Shown in pieces: positions 48,474-56,108 of a stretch of DNA of 56,108 bases. A model generated the notes under the pieces. The model did no database searches. It saw only the letters and a list, made by a program, of their open reading frames with translations, and was not told the origin of the DNA. This DNA comes from Pseudonocardia sp. KRD291. GTDB taxonomy: Bacteria; Actinomycetota; Actinomycetes; Mycobacteriales; Pseudonocardiaceae. Position 1 is the first letter of the stretch, and each line of letters begins with the position of its first letter. The translations under genes were made by a program, and so were the position numbers. Where the stretch lies: positions 1 through 56,108 of the forward strand of contig NZ_JADQDD010000005.1 in NCBI RefSeq assembly GCF_019263595.1. Reading direction: 5' to 3'.

Positions 48474-49430
48474 TCAGAGCAGTGCCGGCCAGGTGAGCGC
48501 GGCTCCGCCCCAGGTCGCCCCGCCCCCGAAGGCCGAGAGCACGACCCGTTCCCCGGCGTGCAGCGTGCCCGCCGCCGCGGCCTGTGACAACGCCAGCGGG
48601 ATCGACGCGGCGGCCGTGTTCCCGACGTGCTCGAGGTTGCTCACCACCCGCTCGCGCGGCAGGCCGAGGCGGTCCGCGACGGCGTCCAGGATCCGCTGGT
48701 TGGCCTGGTGCCCGACGAACCGGTCGACGTCGTCGACGCCCCAGCCGACCCGGTCCATGACGGTCCGGGCGCACTCGGACATCTTGGCCACCGCCTGCCG
48801 GTAGACGGCCTGGCCCTGCATCGTGAACGGGGTCGCGGCGTCCTGCACGAGGATCAGGTCCTCGCCGTCACCGTCGCTGCCCAGGTCCAGGGCCAGCACC
48901 TCGCCCGCCTCCCCGGGGTCGCCCGCGCGCAGCACGACCGCCCCGGCCCCGTCGCCGAACAGGAACGCGGTGGACCGGTCCTCCGGGTCGATGAGTGTGG
49001 AGAACGTGTCCGCCCCGATCAGCAGCACCGACCCGGCCTGCCCGGAGGTGAGCATCGCGCTCGCGGTGGCCAGCCCGTAGAGGAAGCCCGAGCACACGGC
49101 GTTGAGGTCGAACGCGGGCACCGTGCCGAGCCCGATCCGGGTCGCCACGGCCGGCGCCGTCGCCGGGCACGGGTGGTCCGGCGTGCTCGTGGCCACGATG
49201 ACCATGTCCACCGCCGAGACCCCGGCCGACTTGAGGGCCTGCGTCCCGGCCTCGACGGCCAGGTCGGACGTGGCCGTCCCGCCGTCGACGACATGACGGG
49301 ACCCGATCCCGCTACGGGTGCGGATCCACTCGTCGGTGGTGTCGAGGCGTGCGGCGAGGTCGTGGTTGGTCACGATCTCCGGTGGGAGGCAGTGACCGAC
49401 CCCGGTGAGAACGGCCGCGCGAGAGAGCAT
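48474..49430 (-). CDS. fabH: Beta-ketoacyl-ACP synthase III
   Basis: A 318-residue KAS III. The catalytic triad is visible: Cys in NAVCSGFLYGL (near 113), His in VGHQANQRI and Asn in HVGNTAAASIP. TTDEWIRTRSGI at the N-terminus and the C-terminal LSAFGGGATWGGAAL are family hallmarks. It condenses acetyl- or branched acyl-CoA with malonyl-ACP to begin fatty-acid synthesis. No other fab genes are adjacent, so a dedicated role or a duplicate copy is possible. ATG 49430 is the start. Confidence 0.93.
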   Translation of the reverse strand: MLSRAAVLTGVGHCLPPEIVTNHDLAARLDTTDEWIRTRSGIGSRHVVDGGTATSDLAVEAGTQALKSAGVSAVDMVIVATSTPDHPCPATAPAVATRIGLGTVPAFDLNAVCSGFLYGLATASAMLTSGQAGSVLLIGADTFSTLIDPEDRSTAFLFGDGAGAVVLRAGDPGEAGEVLALDLGSDGDGEDLILVQDAATPFTMQGQAVYRQAVAKMSECARTVMDRVGWGVDDVDRFVGHQANQRILDAVADRLGLPRERVVSNLEHVGNTAAASIPLALSQAAAAGTLHAGERVVLSAFGGGATWGGAALTWPALL

Positions 49431-49502
49431 GGGCGGAACCCGCGTCCTGTCGTAGGTGTGACCCCACTGTAGTTCGCGAAGCGGGTTCCGCCCGGATCGA
49501 AC

Positions 49503-49994
49503 TCAGGATGTGACGAGTCGGGCACTCACCGTGGGCGGCGCCCGGAACAGGTCCAGCACCGGGCAGCGCGCGTCCACCTCGGCGAGCAGCCGGACGTAGT
49601 CCTCGGCCGGTGCCGGTCCCTGCGGGTGGACCGCGATCCGGACGTCGTCGAGGCCGGGCCGGACCGTGCCCTCCAGCCCGAAGAACCCGCGCACGTCGAG
49701 CTCGCCCTCGACGTCCACCCGGACGTCGTCGAGCGGGATCCCGAGCACCGAGGCCTGGTAGCGGTAGGTCGCGATCTGTGAGGAGACGAGCGCGGCCAGC
49801 GCCAGCTCCACCGGGTTCAGCGAGCCGTCGAGGTGCGCCGGCTCGTCGGGTCCGGCGGGATCGCGCCGGACCCGGACGCCGCCGGCACCGGAGCCGGTGG
49901 CGTGGAAGGACAGCCGCGCGTTCTCCGCGTCCCGGTCGAGCTCGGACACGGCGGCGCCGAGCAGGGTGGACGGGTCGACGACGGGAGCGCTCAT
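49503..49994 (-). CDS. OsmC-family protein
   Basis: A 163-residue OsmC/Ohr-fold protein. The central helix LNPVELALAALVSSQIATYRYQA matches the family, but the position where peroxidatic Cys normally stands (A-C-x-x) is occupied by Leu-Val. The second Cys is kept in VDARCPVLDLF. It may therefore not act as a thiol peroxidase. It overlaps the preceding small gene by ATGA (49991-49994) and lies downstream of a SAM riboswitch and Cys-rich leader peptide, tying it to sulfur metabolism. Confidence 0.85.
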   Translation of the reverse strand: MSAPVVDPSTLLGAAVSELDRDAENARLSFHATGSGAGGVRVRRDPAGPDEPAHLDGSLNPVELALAALVSSQIATYRYQASVLGIPLDDVRVDVEGELDVRGFFGLEGTVRPGLDDVRIAVHPQGPAPAEDYVRLLAEVDARCPVLDLFRAPPTVSARLVTS

Positions 49995-50254
49995 CGGCCC
50001 GCCTCCGGCTGCTCGACGACGGTCAGGTGCGGCGTGCGGGCGAGCGCGCTGCGGGCCATCGCCAGCTCGTGCGCGACCTCGGCGGTGATCAGTTCGGCGT
50101 GCAGGCCACTGTCCTCCGGGGACCGGGTGGCCAGTGCGCGGTTCCGGGCGACGAGGGCCTCGAGGCCGTCGAGCAGCCGGTCGGCGACCGCCGACCGGCG
50201 CAGGGACCGGGACGGCGCGGGGACGCGCAGGGGTGTGGGGGCTGGTGTGGACAT
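49991..50254 (-). CDS. Small helical protein co-transcribed with osmC
   Basis: An 87-residue protein. After a Pro/Arg-rich head it is mostly helical (SAVADRLLDGLEALVARNRAL, LITAEVAHELAMARSALAR) with no Cys. No family is recognised. ATG 50254 lies 61 bp after the leader peptide stop. Its stop overlaps the osmC start, so the two are translationally coupled and probably work together. Confidence 0.65.
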   Translation of the reverse strand: MSTPAPTPLRVPAPSRSLRRSAVADRLLDGLEALVARNRALATRSPEDSGLHAELITAEVAHELAMARSALARTPHLTVVEQPEAGR

Positions 50255-50315
50255 GCGGATGCTCCGGGAGGTGCGAGGGGATCGGGACGCGTCGGCGGCC
50301 GTGGGCCGCGAGGCA

Positions 50316-50396
50316 TCACCGACAGAGCGCCGCCCCGGTCCGGCAGAGGTCGACATGCCGGCGCCTGCACCAGATCGACTTCGACCACGCCGACAC
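50316..50396 (-). CDS. Cys-containing putative leader peptide
   Basis: A 26-residue frame from GTG 50396 with three Cys. Its C-terminal half, RRHVDLCRTGAALCR, matches the RRHVDLxRxxxALCR-type leader peptides found before sulfur-assimilation genes in Actinobacteria (pattern recalled, not searched). It lies between the riboswitch and the first structural gene on the same strand. Ribosome pausing at its Cys codons could report cysteine supply to the osmC transcript. Confidence 0.7.
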   Translation of the reverse strand: MSAWSKSIWCRRRHVDLCRTGAALCR

Positions 50397-50429
50397 CGCG
50401 AGGATGTCGTTCGCCGGGGTCTGCACGTC

Positions 50430-50518
50430 GGTCTCCCATCGTTCCCGGCGGTAGCACCCACGTATGCGGGTTGCTGCGGCGTCGTCGAGCCGGGTCTCTC
50501 GGCCGCTCAGGATGGATC
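50430..50518 (-). ncRNA. SAM-I (S-box) riboswitch
   Basis: On the minus strand a P1 helix (CCATC...GATGG) encloses GAGCGGCCGAGAGACCC, the GACGCCGCAGCAACC element and a P3 hairpin ACCC-gcatacgt-GGGT, followed by GCTACCGCCGGGAACGATGG. The conserved order GAG-GGC-GAGnGA...GACG..GCAACC...GGTGCTAnC..GGGAACGATG is that of S-box aptamers. It sits 34 bp ahead of the leader peptide and senses S-adenosylmethionine. A covariance-model search would confirm it. Confidence 0.75.
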
Positions 50519-50525
50519 GACGTCC

Positions 50526-50555
50526 AGCAAACCCGCCGGGGCGCGCGGGTGTCAA
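50526..50555 (-). promoter_or_regulatory. Promoter for riboswitch/osmC transcript
   Basis: Minus strand TTGACA (50550-50555) is followed after 17 bases by GTTTGCT (about 50527-50533). The predicted start would fall just before the riboswitch at 50518, which fits. The -10 is weak. Confidence 0.5.
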
Positions 50556-50795
50556 GGTGATGCGCGGCGGTCCGATCCATCCGATCGGCGGTCGACTTCT
50601 CCCCGCCGCCCGGAAGGATCCCGTCCCGGTGACGGCGGGCGACGCCGGCCACGATTGCGATCGTCTGTTCGTGGTGATCGGCCGGGTCGGCGCGTTAGTC
50701 TGCTGCCGTCTCGGCCGGACCGAGCTCCCCCCACGGTCCGCGACATCCCGGCTCGACGGTGTCCCCGCACCGGCCGGCCCCACCCCGGGAGAACC

Positions 50796-53060
50796 ATGAC
50801 CGTGTTGCACGGCGCCACGCCCGGCCGGCATCCGCCCGGCGCGGCGGCCGTGGCGGCGTTGCTGGCCGGTACCGCGGTCGCCGTGTTCGGGCTGGGCCTG
50901 CTCGCGGTCCAGGTCTCCGCGTCGCGGACCCCTCTGGCGGTCTGGTGGCCGGGGGCGGCCGCCGCGACGGCGGGGGTCGCGCTGGCCGCGTCCGGAGCCG
51001 GCCGTGGGAGCCCGCCCCCCGGGGCGCGCCGCGGCGTCCTGGTGGCCGCGACCCTGCTGGCCGTCGGTGTGGCCGGCGTCGCGTTGCGGCTGCTGGCCGG
51101 ACGCTCCGTGGAGGTCGCGCTCGGGTGGGCGCTGGGCGACGTCGTCCAGGCGGCGGCGGCCGGGTTGCTGCTGGCGGGGCGCCTGCGGCTGCGCGCCCCG
51201 TCGGATCTGGGACGCCTGTTGCTGGCGGCGCTGGTCGGTGCGCTCGGGGCCGGTGTCGTCATGACGCTGAGCGCGCAACCCCTGCCGGCCGAGGACCCGG
51301 GCCAGCTGTTCTGGTCGGCCACCGCCTCGCGGGCGGCGGCCGTCCTGTTGCTGGTGCCCCTGGTCATGCGCCTGCCGCGGCGGCGCCGGCCGTGCCGTCC
51401 GGCCGAGAGCGTCGGCCTGTCGGTGCTCGCGGTCGCGACGACCGTCGCGACGTTCGCACCCGGCCGGGCCTGGCCGCTGGCGTTCGTGCCGCTGGCCGTC
51501 CTGGTCGGCACCGGCCTGCGGCTCGGCCTGCGGGCCGTCGTGTGGCAGATGCCGGTGGTCGGGACCTTGGTCGCGTTCCTCACCCTGCACGGGACCGGCC
51601 CGTTCGCGGCCGCGGCGGGCTCGTCCCCGTACGCGCCGATCGCGCTGGTCCAGACGTTCGTCGTGGTGTGCGTGTTCGCGGTGCTCGTGGTGGCGACGAC
51701 GGTCGCCCAGCGCGACGCCGCGATGGGTGCGCTGGCCGACCGTCGCGAGTTCGACCGGGCCGTCCTGGAGACCGTCGACGCCGGCGTCCTGGCCTGCGAC
51801 GCCGACGGCGCGATCGTGCTGCGCAACGCCGCCCACCGCCGGGTCACCGGCGACGCCGACCCCGGACCGGTCGACCCGGACCCGCCGGCCGGGGCGGCGC
51901 TGCGGCGGGCGCTGGACGGTGAGGTCCTGACCGGGTTGCACCTGCAGGTCGGCCCCCGCGGCGGGCCGGCGCAGCACGTCGTGGCGCGGGCCGGGCCGAT
52001 CACGGCCGGCGACGGGCGCCTGCTCGGCGCCGTCGCGACGTTCACCGACGTCACGGCGGAGCGGGCCGTGCAGGAGCGGCTGCAGGCGGCCGTCACGTTC
52101 CACGACGCGGTGCTCTCGGCCAGCCCGGACATCATCTTCGTCGCCGACGCCGGCACGCACGCGATCCTCTGGGCGTCGCGCTCGGTCGAGACGATGCTCG
52201 GGTTCAGCCCGGAACAGGTGCTCGAGCTCGACCGTCACACCGGTCCCGGCCTGGTGCACCCGGACGACCGCGCCGCGCTGCACGCCGCGAACGACGCCGC
52301 GAGCCTCCTGCACGACGGCGACGTCCAGCCGCTGCGGGTGCGCGTGCGCGACGGGTCCGGGCGCTACCGCTGGCTCTCGCGGCGGGTCACGCCGTTCACC
52401 CGGGACGCGGGCGGGCGGGTCACTCAGCTGCTCGGGTTCTCCCGCGACGTCACCGACATCGTCGAGTCCGAGCGGCGGATGGAGCACGCCGCCACCCACG
52501 ACCCGCTGACCGGGCTGCTGAACCGGCGGGGTCTGGGCAACCGGCTGACCGAGGTGATCGCCCGCGCCGAGGCCGGGGCGCAGACCCCGGTGCTGTTCTG
52601 CGACCTGGACGGGTTCAAGTCCGTCAACGACGCCCACGGCCACGCCGCGGGTGACGCGCTCCTGGTGGTGACCGCGCAGCGGATCGCCGGGGCGTTGCGG
52701 GCGGGCGACACGCTGGCCCGCACCGGCGGCGACGAGTTCCTGGTGATGCTCGAGGCGCCACCGCGCGAGCCCGACGGCGCGCGCCCCGTCCGGGACCCGG
52801 CCGCGGAGGCGCTGCACCGGGCCCGCGGTGTCGCCCGCCGGATCGCGGAGTCGCTGGCCCGGCCGATGGACGTCCACGGCACCGTGCACGTCGTCACGGT
52901 GTCGATCGGGATCGCGCTGGCCCGGCGCGGCCTCGACGCCGCCGACGTGCTGCGCGACGCGGACACCGCGATGTACCGGGCCAAGTCGGCCGGGCGCAAC
53001 CGGCACCACGTCTACGAGGTCGCACCCCCGGGACGGGGAGGACCGTCCGGGCAGCGGTGA
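50796..53060 (+). CDS. Diguanylate cyclase with MASE1-like, PAS and GGDEF domains
   Basis: A 754-residue protein. Residues 15-300 form about eight hydrophobic helices like a MASE1 sensor. Two PAS-like domains follow: about 315-425 (ETVDAGVLACDADGAIVLRNA) and 430-560 (LSASPDIIFVADAGTHAILW). The cyclase domain starts at HDPLTGLLNRRGL. The active site is GGDEF (intact), preceded five residues earlier by RAGD, the RxxD inhibitory site. It makes cyclic di-GMP from two GTP and should show product inhibition. No EAL domain is attached. ATG 50796 is the first good start; it diverges from the riboswitch/osmC unit. Confidence 0.9.
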   Translation: MTVLHGATPGRHPPGAAAVAALLAGTAVAVFGLGLLAVQVSASRTPLAVWWPGAAAATAGVALAASGAGRGSPPPGARRGVLVAATLLAVGVAGVALRLLAGRSVEVALGWALGDVVQAAAAGLLLAGRLRLRAPSDLGRLLLAALVGALGAGVVMTLSAQPLPAEDPGQLFWSATASRAAAVLLLVPLVMRLPRRRRPCRPAESVGLSVLAVATTVATFAPGRAWPLAFVPLAVLVGTGLRLGLRAVVWQMPVVGTLVAFLTLHGTGPFAAAAGSSPYAPIALVQTFVVVCVFAVLVVATTVAQRDAAMGALADRREFDRAVLETVDAGVLACDADGAIVLRNAAHRRVTGDADPGPVDPDPPAGAALRRALDGEVLTGLHLQVGPRGGPAQHVVARAGPITAGDGRLLGAVATFTDVTAERAVQERLQAAVTFHDAVLSASPDIIFVADAGTHAILWASRSVETMLGFSPEQVLELDRHTGPGLVHPDDRAALHAANDAASLLHDGDVQPLRVRVRDGSGRYRWLSRRVTPFTRDAGGRVTQLLGFSRDVTDIVESERRMEHAATHDPLTGLLNRRGLGNRLTEVIARAEAGAQTPVLFCDLDGFKSVNDAHGHAAGDALLVVTAQRIAGALRAGDTLARTGGDEFLVMLEAPPREPDGARPVRDPAAEALHRARGVARRIAESLARPMDVHGTVHVVTVSIGIALARRGLDAADVLRDADTAMYRAKSAGRNRHHVYEVAPPGRGGPSGQR

Positions 53061-53067
53061 GCCGTGG

Positions 53068-53886
53068 TCACTCGGCGGCGGCGACCGTCGGTGGAGCCTC
53101 GACCGGTGCGCTCCGCTGCGCCGGGACGGCCACGGCGTCGGCGGGGGGCGCGGTGACGACGTCGAACAGGGCACCCACACGTCCGGGGCCGACGCCGTCG
53201 CAGTCCTCGCGCACCGTGCCCCGCGTCCCGGGGTGCCCGCGCAGCAGTGCGTGCACGGCGTCCGCGGTCCCGATCTGCCCGAAGTCGCCGCGGTAGTGGT
53301 AGGCCAGCAGCATCCCGCCGGGCCGCAGCCGCTCGAGCAGGCGGTCCAGGCCGACGCGCAGCGTCACCGGCTCCCAGTAGTAGAGGACGTCGGTGCAGAC
53401 GATCAGGTCGAAGGTGCCCTCGGGCATCGCCCCGGGCAGCGTCCGGGTCTCGAACGTGGCGGACGGGACCCGGTGGCGGGCGCGCGCCACGGCGGCGTCG
53501 CTGATGTCCACGCCGACCAGGTCGTCGGTGTGCCCGGCGAGGCGCTCGGACAGGTCGCCCTCGCCGCAGCCGACCTCGAGCACCCGCCCGAAGCGGCGCC
53601 CGGCCAGGGCCTCGACGACGCGGTCGTACTTCTGCTGCTCGTAGTCGTTCGCGTCGATCCCGTACGGGTTCGGACGGCGGTACAGACGGTCGTGGCAGCC
53701 CTTGCCCCATCCCGGCTGCCAGAGCCACGCCGTGCCCGCCCAGCGCGGGTCGGTGTCGGCGCGCCCAGCCCGGGCCAGCGCCCGCAGCGGGCCGGCCGCG
53801 GCGCGCACGGACCCGCTCAGCGCGCTCCGGACGACCCGCCGCGCGAGGTCGAGGGGCGAGGTGCGGTCCGGGGAGCCGGCAGCCAT
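53068..53886 (-). CDS. SAM-dependent methyltransferase (NodS-like)
   Basis: A 272-residue class I methyltransferase. SAM motif I is VLEVGCGEGDLSERL, motif II VGVDIS, and the post-I region FDLIVCTDVLYYWEP. The NodS/SAM family is suggested by YDRVVEALAGRRFGRVLEVGCGEG and the YYW motif. The N-terminal 60 residues are basic with a Trp-rich WAGTAWLWQPGWGKG segment. The substrate is unknown. ATG 53886 is the start; it converges with the cyclase gene, 7 bp apart. Confidence 0.8.
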   Translation of the reverse strand: MAAGSPDRTSPLDLARRVVRSALSGSVRAAAGPLRALARAGRADTDPRWAGTAWLWQPGWGKGCHDRLYRRPNPYGIDANDYEQQKYDRVVEALAGRRFGRVLEVGCGEGDLSERLAGHTDDLVGVDISDAAVARARHRVPSATFETRTLPGAMPEGTFDLIVCTDVLYYWEPVTLRVGLDRLLERLRPGGMLLAYHYRGDFGQIGTADAVHALLRGHPGTRGTVREDCDGVGPGRVGALFDVVTAPPADAVAVPAQRSAPVEAPPTVAAAE

Positions 53887-54012
53887 CGGATCTCCTGACG
53901 GGATGTGGTGGAACGGTCACCGACCGTTCGGGGTCATCCCGTCATCGCTTCGACCGCGTGATCTCGTTACCGGACCCGTCGGGGTCCACCCGGAAGAGGC
54001 GACGCCGCCGCG

Positions 54013-54570
54013 CTACTTGAGCCCGCGCGCGGCCTTCTCCTCGCCGATCCGCAGGACCTGGACCTGGTCACCGATCTGCAGGTAGTCGAAGTAGGCCTTC
54101 GCGTCGCCGTCGGGCACGTGGATGCAGCCGGCCGACGAGCGTGCCGGGTCGCCGCTGTGGAAGGCGATCCCGCCGTCCTGGAAGAACACCGACCACGGCA
54201 TGGGCGCGGGCGCCCCGTCGGGCAGCCGCGACTCCTGGCTCTTGTGGCCGGCCTCCTTGCGGTAGACCCGCAGCGAGTGCCCGATCGGGGTCTCCTGGCC
54301 GTTGCCGCCGGAGGAGATCTTGATCGGCCCGCGGATGATCTTGCCGTCCTGGAACAGCCAGGACCGCTGCGAGTCGAGGTCGACGCATGCCTTCGCCGTC
54401 GCCGTGCAGGGCGTGTCGGCGACGAGCGGCTCCGCGCGGTTCTTCTCCGCCGCGGGCGAGTCCGCGGCCGCCGAGCCGGCCAGCGCCACGCCGGCCGCCG
54501 CGACCAGGCTGAGCACGCCCGCGACCACACGTCGGGTGCGGCGTGTGCCTGCCTGCTGACTGCTGCTCAT
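54013..54570 (-). CDS. L,D-transpeptidase (YkuD domain)
   Basis: A 185-residue secreted enzyme. A twin-Arg-like basic start (RRTRRVV) leads into a signal peptide ending near AGSAAADS. The YkuD domain carries the catalytic motif FHSGDPARSSAGCIHV (H...S-x-G-C). It forms 3-3 cross-links in peptidoglycan or attaches proteins to it. There is no extra Ig-like or LysM domain, so it is a minimal form. ATG 54570 is the start. Confidence 0.87.
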   Translation of the reverse strand: MSSSQQAGTRRTRRVVAGVLSLVAAAGVALAGSAAADSPAAEKNRAEPLVADTPCTATAKACVDLDSQRSWLFQDGKIIRGPIKISSGGNGQETPIGHSLRVYRKEAGHKSQESRLPDGAPAPMPWSVFFQDGGIAFHSGDPARSSAGCIHVPDGDAKAYFDYLQIGDQVQVLRIGEEKAARGLK

Positions 54571-55036
54571 TCGTAGCGCTCCTCGCCGTTCGCGCCGACG
54601 CCCACCGGGGAGAAGTGGGCGGTCTCGGGGTCTCGTCCGTAGGACGTCCGGACCCCCCGCGGGGTTGCGTGGTGAAACTGATCAATTTTCCGCTCCGTGA
54701 CGACGTGTTGCCGTCGGTCACGGTCGATGCCGTCGATCAGTCTGCACCGTCGGTGGGCTGCGCCGTCCGGCGGGGGAGCCTGCGCCCGAATGCTCACGAT
54801 CGTGCGGTCGCCACCCACACGCGCGATGACCTGCGATCACTGCGTGTCGCCCCGGCAGGGACGGGTGGGGACATGGGCGACCCCGCCCGCACAGGCGGTG
54901 CACACGGTCAGCACACCGGCCGGACAGGGCCGGTCGGCATCGTCGGTGAGGTGATGGCGGCGGGTGCTCCCGCCGCCCCGACCACACGGGACCGGGCGTG
55001 CACCGGCCGGTCCGGTGCGTGAACCGGAGGATCGCC
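54571..55036. other. 466-bp region between divergent genes
   Basis: No credible gene. An AT-rich patch (GATCAATTTTCCG near 54680) is the only visible promoter candidate, for the L,D-transpeptidase or for the gene at 55037. Confidence 0.5.
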
Positions 55037-55522
55037 ATGACGTCCCGACTGCAGCAGCCCGTCGTCGACCGGCCCGCGAACGAGGTCCCGGAGTGGCCGG
55101 GCGCGACCGCCCCGGCCGGCCCGTCCGCGGACGGCCTCTACGACGCCGACGACACCACCTACTTCGGGCAGCCCGCCTACGCGGCCGCTCCGGCCTACGC
55201 CGAGGCGCAGGCCGCTCCGGCCTACGCCGCGGCGCGCGGGTACGAGCCGGGCCCCGTGCCCGGTCCGCTCCCCGAGGCTCCCGCCCGGAGGGCCCGGCGC
55301 TCGATCTCGGCGCGGCTCGCGGCGGCGATCGCCACCGCGGCGCTGGTGATCGGGATTGCGCTGTCCGCGCTCATCGGCGGGCTGACCGGTCCCGGTGGTG
55401 GCCCCGGCGGGACCCCGCCCGGCGCGGCGGCCACACAGGACGGGACGACCGGCGGCACCACCCCGGGCGGCGGGACGGGGACGACGCCGGGCGGCACCGG
55501 CGCGACCACCTCGGGGACCTGA
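55037..55522 (+). CDS. Single-pass membrane protein with low-complexity arms
   Basis: A 161-residue protein. The cytoplasmic part has repeated Ala-Tyr words (AYAAAPAYAEAQAAPAYAAA), then a basic RRARRSISAR stretch, one membrane helix (about 93-115) and a Gly/Thr-rich outer tail (TTGGTTPGGGTGTTPGG). No family is recognised. GGAGG is 8 bp before ATG 55037. Confidence 0.75.
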   Translation: MTSRLQQPVVDRPANEVPEWPGATAPAGPSADGLYDADDTTYFGQPAYAAAPAYAEAQAAPAYAAARGYEPGPVPGPLPEAPARRARRSISARLAAAIATAALVIGIALSALIGGLTGPGGGPGGTPPGAAATQDGTTGGTTPGGGTGTTPGGTGATTSGT

Positions 55523-55570
55523 CCCCGGGCCCCGGCGCGGGACCTCAGCGGGGGATCCCGGCGCGGGACC

Positions 55571-56104
55571 TCAGCCCGGGACCTCGGCCCGGGGAGTCCG
55601 GCGGCGGGCGCCCGGCCCGAGGGTGCTGCGGATCCGGTCGTCCGGCCCGATCCGGTGCCCGTGCTCGCACACCGTCTCCAGGTGCACCGCGCCCCCGCAG
55701 CCGGCGTGCTCGGGCACGACCGGCGGGACGCCGTCGGAGCGGTGCCGGTCGCCGAAGGCGAGCAGCGCCAGCAGCACCGGCCGCAGGTCCTGCCCGGCGG
55801 GGGTGAGCCGGTACTCCTTGCGGGTGCGGCGGCCCGGCTCCCGGTAGTCGACCGCGTGCACCATGCCGGCCGCGACCAGCCCGGCGAGCCGGCGGGTGAG
55901 CACGTTGCGGGCGATGCCCAGGTGCGTCACCAGGTCGTCGAAGCGGCGGATGCCGTGCAGCAGGTCGCGCACGACCAGCACCGTCCACGGGTCGCCGAGC
56001 ACGTCCATCGTCCGGGCGATCGAGCACGCGCCGCTGTCGAGCTCGCGCCACGGCGTCCCGACCGGCGTCTCGAACCCCGGTTCCTCCCGGACAGGCTCGG
56101 TCAT
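55571..56104 (-). CDS. HxlR-family transcriptional regulator
   Basis: A 177-residue protein with the HxlR pattern: a single Cys in SGACSIARTMDVLGDPWTVLVVRDLLHGIRRFDDL, followed by the recognition helix region ARNVLTRRLAGLVAAGMV and the wing YREPGRRTRKEYRLTPAG. HxlR proteins often sense aldehydes or oxidants through that Cys. The C-terminal part has Cys-Gly and Cys-Glu-His residues (HAGCGGAV, VCEHGHRIG) and may bind metal. ATG 56104 is the start; it lies at the window edge. Confidence 0.88.
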   Translation of the reverse strand: MTEPVREEPGFETPVGTPWRELDSGACSIARTMDVLGDPWTVLVVRDLLHGIRRFDDLVTHLGIARNVLTRRLAGLVAAGMVHAVDYREPGRRTRKEYRLTPAGQDLRPVLLALLAFGDRHRSDGVPPVVPEHAGCGGAVHLETVCEHGHRIGPDDRIRSTLGPGARRRTPRAEVPG

Positions 56105-56108
56105 GGCG

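Noticed and set aside
50430-50795. Riboswitch as a control element of the diguanylate cyclase gene
   Set aside because: The aptamer reads only on the minus strand, away from the cyclase.
1-56108. CRISPR arrays, rRNA genes, transposases, conjugation or phage structural genes
   Set aside because: No regularly spaced repeats, no rRNA-like sequence and no protein with recognisable transposase, relaxase or phage motifs was seen on either strand.

Overview
The window comes from a very GC-rich actinobacterial chromosome. A Pseudonocardia-like member of the Pseudonocardiales is my best guess, based on the MFS/thymidylate-kinase fusion next to holB, a six-gene Mce cluster, S-box and Cys-rich leader regulation, and strong ATGA-type translational coupling. 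The genus is inferred, not proven.

Layout. Positions 1-4349 are core chromosome: the tail of a membrane protein, an MFS-Tmk fusion, holB (DNA polymerase III delta prime), a 2H-phosphoesterase and a complete tRNA-Thr(CGT). Positions 4307-36240 look like a tRNA-associated genomic island. The 3' part of the tRNA plus its downstream flank is repeated 31,739 bp away (142 of 144 bases identical, then a diverged tail), but I see no integrase inside.

Island content. First comes a GAF-LuxR regulator with a HAAS-type membrane partner. Next is a 15-kb mce operon: two YrbE/MlaE permeases, an MlaF-type ATPase, six MCE proteins, an RND/MmpL-like exporter, a SurA-like PPIase and a small membrane protein. 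On the opposite strand lie a lipoprotein and a second MlaF-like ATPase whose Q-loop and signature motifs are degenerate. Two small membrane proteins follow, then a catabolic block: acyl-CoA synthetase, SCP2 sterol carrier, Zn-alcohol dehydrogenase, aldehyde dehydrogenase, P450, 3Fe-4S ferredoxin and ferredoxin reductase. An HSDL2-like SDR, a TetR repressor and an acyl-CoA dehydrogenase complete it; the last three share a CAGTCA-N4-TGACTG operator. Read together, this is a self-contained system for importing a hydrophobic substrate (sterol, isoprenoid or alkyl lipid), hydroxylating it, oxidising it to an acid, activating it with CoA and starting beta-oxidation.

Right of the island (36240-44900) is a patchwork with signs of decay: a copper P-type ATPase tail fragment, a siderophore-binding lipoprotein with an IdeR-like box, a peroxiredoxin/TetR pair around a perfect 12-bp inverted repeat, an SGNH hydrolase broken by an internal deletion, a Baeyer-Villiger monooxygenase, a P2-like cation ATPase and a ChrB protein. 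Positions 44973-56108 hold housekeeping and accessory genes: aldo/keto reductase, several small unknowns, a pair of nested palindromic repeats, FabH, an OsmC operon preceded by a SAM riboswitch and a Cys-rich leader peptide, a MASE1-like/PAS/GGDEF diguanylate cyclase, a methyltransferase, an L,D-transpeptidase, a small membrane protein and an HxlR regulator.
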